Part shown: in pieces, positions 5,659-7,751 of the stretch
Numbering within the stretch: the stretch's first letter is position 1
How the letters are laid out: every line of letters starts with the position of its first letter
NCBI GenBank assembly: GCA_945788545.1
Contig: CALZMK010000055.1
Location: 1 to 7,751, forward strand
Origin: an uncultured Prevotella sp.
Lineage (GTDB): Bacteria; Bacteroidota; Bacteroidia; Bacteroidales; Bacteroidaceae
Direction: 5' to 3'
DNA: 7,751 bases
The notes under the pieces: generated by a model
Told to the model about the DNA's origin: nothing
The model's database searches: none
What the model saw: the letters and a program-made list of their open reading frames with translations, nothing else
Translations under genes and position numbers: made by a program

Positions 5659-6910
5659 ACTTCTTGAATACTACACAAGCATTGTGACCACCGAATCCGA
5701 ATGTGTTGCTGATTGCAGCACGCACCTCGCGCTTCTGGGCCTTGTTGAATGTGAAGTTGAGGTTGTAGTCGAGCTCCTCGTCATTGTCACCCTCAACGTG
5801 ATTGATTGTCGGGGGAACGATGTCGTTCTTCACTGCGAGCACTGTGGCCATAGCCTCTACAGCACCAGCAGCTCCGAGGAGGTGACCAGTCATCGACTTG
5901 GTAGAGCTGATGTTCAGCTTGTATGCTGACTCACCGAACACTTCCTTGATGGCCTTGGCCTCAGAGATGTCACCCACGTGTGTGGATGTTCCGTGTACAT
6001 TGATATAGTCGATATCCTCAGGCTTCAGACCAGCGTCCTCGAGTGCGTTCTTCATCACGAGAATAGCACCGAGTCCCTCGGGGTGAGAAGCTGTGATGTG
6101 ATGTGCGTCGGCACTCATGCCCTCGCCCACCATCTCGGCATAGATCTTTGCGCCACGAGCCTTAGCGTGCTCGAGTTCCTCAAGGATGAGGCATCCAGCA
6201 CCCTCGCCCATGATGAATCCGTCGCGAGATGCACTGAACGGACGTGAGGCATGCTCAGGATCGTCGTTACGTGTGCTCAGGGCGTGCATGGCGTTGAATC
6301 CTCCCACACCGCAAGCGCAGATGGCAGCCTCGGCACCACCGGCAACGATGGCACTGGCCTTGCCCAGGCGAATCACGTTGAACGCGTCGGCAAGGGCGTT
6401 GGTAGAAGAGGCACAAGCAGATGTGGTGGTATAGTTAGGACCATGGAAACCATACTTGATTGAGATCTGACCAGATGCGATGTCGGCAATCATCTTGGGG
6501 ATGAAGAAGGGGTTGAACTTAGGACCATCGGCCTCGTGCACTCCGTAGTACTTCACCTCGTCCTCGAAAGTCTTGATACCGCCGATACCTACACCGAAGA
6601 TAACGCCCACGCGATTCTTGTCGATACCCTCAGCGTCAATCTTACTGTCGGCAACAGCCTGTGATGCAGCCACAAGAGCCAACTGAGTGTAGCGGTCCAT
6701 CTTGCGGGCTTCCTTACGGTCGATATATTCATTGAAATTGAGACCCTTTACCTCGCAGGCAAACTGGGTCTTGAAGTTTGATGCATCAAACAATGTAATA
6801 GGCGCTGCTCCACTCTTTCCGGCCACGAGGTTTTCCCATGTCTCCTCAGGAGTGTTGCCCACTGGAGTTACCGCTCCAAGGCCTGTTACAACAACTCTTT
6901 TAAGTTCCAT
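5648..6910 (-). CDS. fabF: 3-oxoacyl-[acyl-carrier-protein] synthase II (FabF), 420 aa
   Basis: FabF elongates fatty acids by condensing malonyl-ACP with an acyl chain held on its active-site cysteine, a cytoplasmic step of type II fatty acid synthesis. The thiolase-fold condensing-enzyme signature is complete: the nucleophile Cys166 lies in TTSACASSTNAL, the two catalytic histidines are His306 (NVHGTST) and His343 (SMTGHLLGAAGAVEA), and the C-terminal gate loop reads NTFGFGGHN (402-410). The N-terminus MELKRVVVTGLGAVTPVG and the length fit FabF exactly. Position 311 is His in HGTSTHVGD, where FabF proteins usually have Pro. The gene follows acpP by 110 bp containing a long hairpin, and its TAA stop lies within the start of rnc. 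It is probably transcribed from the acpP promoter. Codon use is smooth, as expected of a well expressed gene. Confidence 0.97.
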   Translation of the reverse strand: MELKRVVVTGLGAVTPVGNTPEETWENLVAGKSGAAPITLFDASNFKTQFACEVKGLNFNEYIDRKEARKMDRYTQLALVAASQAVADSKIDAEGIDKNRVGVIFGVGIGGIKTFEDEVKYYGVHEADGPKFNPFFIPKMIADIASGQISIKYGFHGPNYTTTSACASSTNALADAFNVIRLGKASAIVAGGAEAAICACGVGGFNAMHALSTRNDDPEHASRPFSASRDGFIMGEGAGCLILEELEHAKARGAKIYAEMVGEGMSADAHHITASHPEGLGAILVMKNALEDAGLKPEDIDYINVHGTSTHVGDISEAKAIKEVFGESAYKLNISSTKSMTGHLLGAAGAVEAMATVLAVKNDIVPPTINHVEGDNDEELDYNLNFTFNKAQKREVRAAISNTFGFGGHNACVVFKKYAE

Positions 6911-6934
6911 TAAATAAAAAGTAAGATTAATAAT

Positions 6935-7001
6935 ACAAAAGAAATTGGAATTCGGAGAGGCAATAAGTCTGAAATAACAGACAGCCTGCTCCCAATTCCA
7001 A
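6935..7001 (-). terminator. Attenuator-like hairpin between acpP and fabF
   Basis: A 57-nt imperfect stem-loop begins 19 nt after the acpP stop. The outer stem TTGGAATT/AATTCCAA (7001-6994 with 6952-6945, minus sense) is followed by a G-G mismatch, GGAG/CTCC (6992-6989 with 6957-6954), a small internal loop, GGC/GCC, a further internal loop and GTCTG/CAGAC with a six-base loop. The 3' side runs into TTTCTTTTGT (6944-6935). The shape and the U-rich tail suggest partial termination or 3'-end protection of an acpP-only transcript, with readthrough to fabF. Confidence 0.6.
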
Positions 7002-7020
7002 GTTCAGCCTATAAAATCAT

Positions 7021-7257
7021 TTATTTGGCGTTCTCCTCGATGTAGCTGATAGCGTCACCTACAGTACCGATCTTCTCAGCCTTGTCATCAGGAATAGAGA
7101 TTCCGAATTCCTTCTCAAACTCCATGATGAGCTCTACAGTGTCGAGTGAGTCAGCACCGAGGTCGTTTGTGAAACTTGCTTCGGGCTTTACTTCAGCCTC
7201 ATCTACACCCAGCTTGTCAACGATGATAGCCTTTACTTTTGATTCAATTTCTGACAT
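7021..7257 (-). CDS. acpP: Acyl carrier protein, 78 aa
   Basis: This small acidic protein carries growing fatty acyl chains on a phosphopantetheine arm. The attachment site is Ser37 in the [16 protein letters not shown] motif (33-48), nearly identical to the standard ACP signature. The four-helix layout is plain: [30 protein letters not shown], the [14 protein letters not shown] segment, and a terminal helix [11 protein letters not shown]. Length and acidity match the family. The ATG at 7257 follows a TTTTAAATATTAAAAATT leader without a Shine-Dalgarno site, normal for Bacteroidetes. It is the first gene after the promoter at 7311-7342 and precedes fabF, the usual pairing of the carrier with its condensing enzyme. 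Confidence 0.98.
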   Translation of the reverse strand: MSEIESKVKAIIVDKLGVDEAEVKPEASFTNDLGADSLDTVELIMEFEKEFGISIPDDKAEKIGTVGDAISYIEENAK

Positions 7258-7310
7258 AATTTTTAATATTTAAAATGTTAATAATGTGTTACATTCTCAA
7301 AATTCGGGTG

Positions 7311-7342
7311 CAAAGTAACTACTTTTATTTCACATTTGCAAA
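7311..7342 (-). promoter_or_regulatory. acpP-fabF(-rnc) promoter
   Basis: On the minus strand TTTG (7342-7339) is followed after exactly 20 bp by TTACTTTG (7318-7311), seven of eight matches to the Bacteroidetes -7 consensus TAnnTTTG. The 19-21 bp spacing rule is met. Transcription would begin near 7305, giving a leader of roughly 45-50 nt before the acpP ATG. The -33 box lies within the perfect palindrome ATTTGCAAAT (7334-7343). Confidence 0.75.
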
Positions 7343-7417
7343 TTTTTTGTGCAAAAAATGAAGAAAAATGCACAATCATGCTATCTTTGTGCATAAAAAT
7401 TATATAAAAATTGCACA
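7334..7417. promoter_or_regulatory. Palindromes and repeated TTGTGCA/TGCACAA words upstream of acpP
   Basis: ATTTGCAAAT (7334-7343) overlaps the acpP -33 box. Beyond it come TTGTGCA (7347-7353), TGCACAA (7369-7375), TTGTGCA (7387-7393) and TTGCACA (7411-7417), alternating in direction. A palindromic CAAATTTG (7424-7431) lies just outside. Such clusters can be operator sites, but no known regulator motif is recognised and A/T-rich DNA produces such words by chance. Confidence 0.3.
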
Positions 7418-7482
7418 TTTCAGCAAATTTGAGCAATTGAAAATGGCAAGAAGGGAGGGAAGATTGCCCCGCTTTCTTAATA

Positions 7483-7527
7483 GAGGGCGCGATTGTTCAT
7501 GCCTATTTTTATGCGTGCTCGCGCCTC
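7483..7527 (-). other. Hairpin over the stop of the upstream partial gene
   Basis: GGCGCGA (7486-7492) pairs perfectly with TCGCGCC (7519-7525), extended by AG/CT pairs across a one-base bulge and by an inner stem CATGC/GCGTG (7498-7502 with 7513-7517, one G-T). The TAA stop at 7511-7509 lies in its loop. No U-run follows on the minus strand, so it is at best a non-classical transcript end. Confidence 0.4.
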
Positions 7528-7751
7528 AGGGGATAATTTCCCCGTTGCTCCTCGAATGTGTCGGGATTCGAGCGAAGGCGGGCTGTATCCTCGAGGGGGT
7601 CGTATAGGTCGAGGGCACTACCTTTATATATATATGTAGGGGGAAGCGACGGTGGAACGATTTCTCCGGGAGATTCGAGTGAGAAATGACGACAGAGGGC
7701 GTCGAGCACCATGTTGTCGGCCTTCACCTTGCCGTCGGCACTATATCCCGC
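7509..7751 (-). CDS. C-terminal part of an unrecognised protein (5' part outside window)
   Basis: An open frame enters from the window's right edge and ends at TAA (7511-7509), giving 80 residues that begin AGYSADGKVKADNMV. Codon choice (GAC, CTC, GCC, CCC rich) resembles that of the definite genes here, which supports coding. The tail is charged and Pro-rich (ESPGEIVPPSLPPTYIYKG, PLEDTARLRSNPDTFEEQR) with no motif, signal or membrane segment I recognise. A GTG at 7727 could be read as a start, but the frame continues upstream, so a longer protein is more likely. The gap from here to acpP (7258-7508) holds the acpP promoter and no gene that I can support. Confidence 0.5.
   Translation of the reverse strand, partial: AGYSADGKVKADNMVLDALCRHFSLESPGEIVPPSLPPTYIYKGSALDLYDPLEDTARLRSNPDTFEEQRGNYPLRREHA

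Noticed and set aside
7368..7607. 79-codon plus-strand frame with a TATCTTTG -7-like box at 7382-7389
   Set aside because: No TTTG box at proper spacing, no recognisable protein, and overlap with a more credible minus-strand frame; the -7 match alone is weak in A/T-rich DNA.

Overview
This 7.75-kb window reads as ordinary chromosomal core sequence from a member of the order Bacteroidales, most likely the Prevotella/Segatella group. The reasons are promoters of the Bacteroidetes type (TTTG about 20 bp before a TAnnTTTG-like -7 box), A/T-rich leaders without clear Shine-Dalgarno sites, and family content: a bacterial GH3 protein, an SbsA-type Ig-like lipoprotein and a DUF3108 protein. The genus is inference. 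All supported genes lie on the minus strand, so transcription runs from high to low coordinates.

Layout in transcription order. (1) 7509-7751 is the C-terminal part of an unrecognised reading frame cut by the window edge. (2) A promoter with palindromic A/T-rich sequence around it (7311-7417) drives acpP (7021-7257). (3) A long imperfect hairpin with a U-rich tail separates acpP from fabF (5648-6910). (4) fabF overlaps rnc (4612-5658) by 11 bp, and a terminator-like hairpin with a GCAA loop lies inside the first codons of rnc. (5) A 269-bp gap holds a large inverted repeat made of 9-bp units, plus two diverging -7 boxes. (6) A GH3-family adenylating enzyme (2822-4342) has its own promoter and ends in a 7-bp tandem repeat that contains its stop codon. 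(7) A 655-residue Ig-like lipoprotein (810-2777, apparent TTG start) is followed after 23 bp by a secreted DUF3108 protein (1-786), which is cut at the left edge.

How the genes fit together. acpP and fabF are the carrier protein and an elongating condensing enzyme of type II fatty acid synthesis; rnc is joined to them by overlap. The two hairpins would give stepwise reduction of transcript (acpP > fabF > rnc), which suits the different protein amounts needed; this is inference. The GH3, lipoprotein and DUF3108 genes look like a second unit concerned with the cell envelope, but their molecular roles cannot be read from sequence.

No mobile element, CRISPR array, tRNA or rRNA was seen, and I found no novel multi-gene system. 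The most interesting signals are RNA-level: structures at both ends of the RNase III gene, whose product itself cuts double-stranded RNA.
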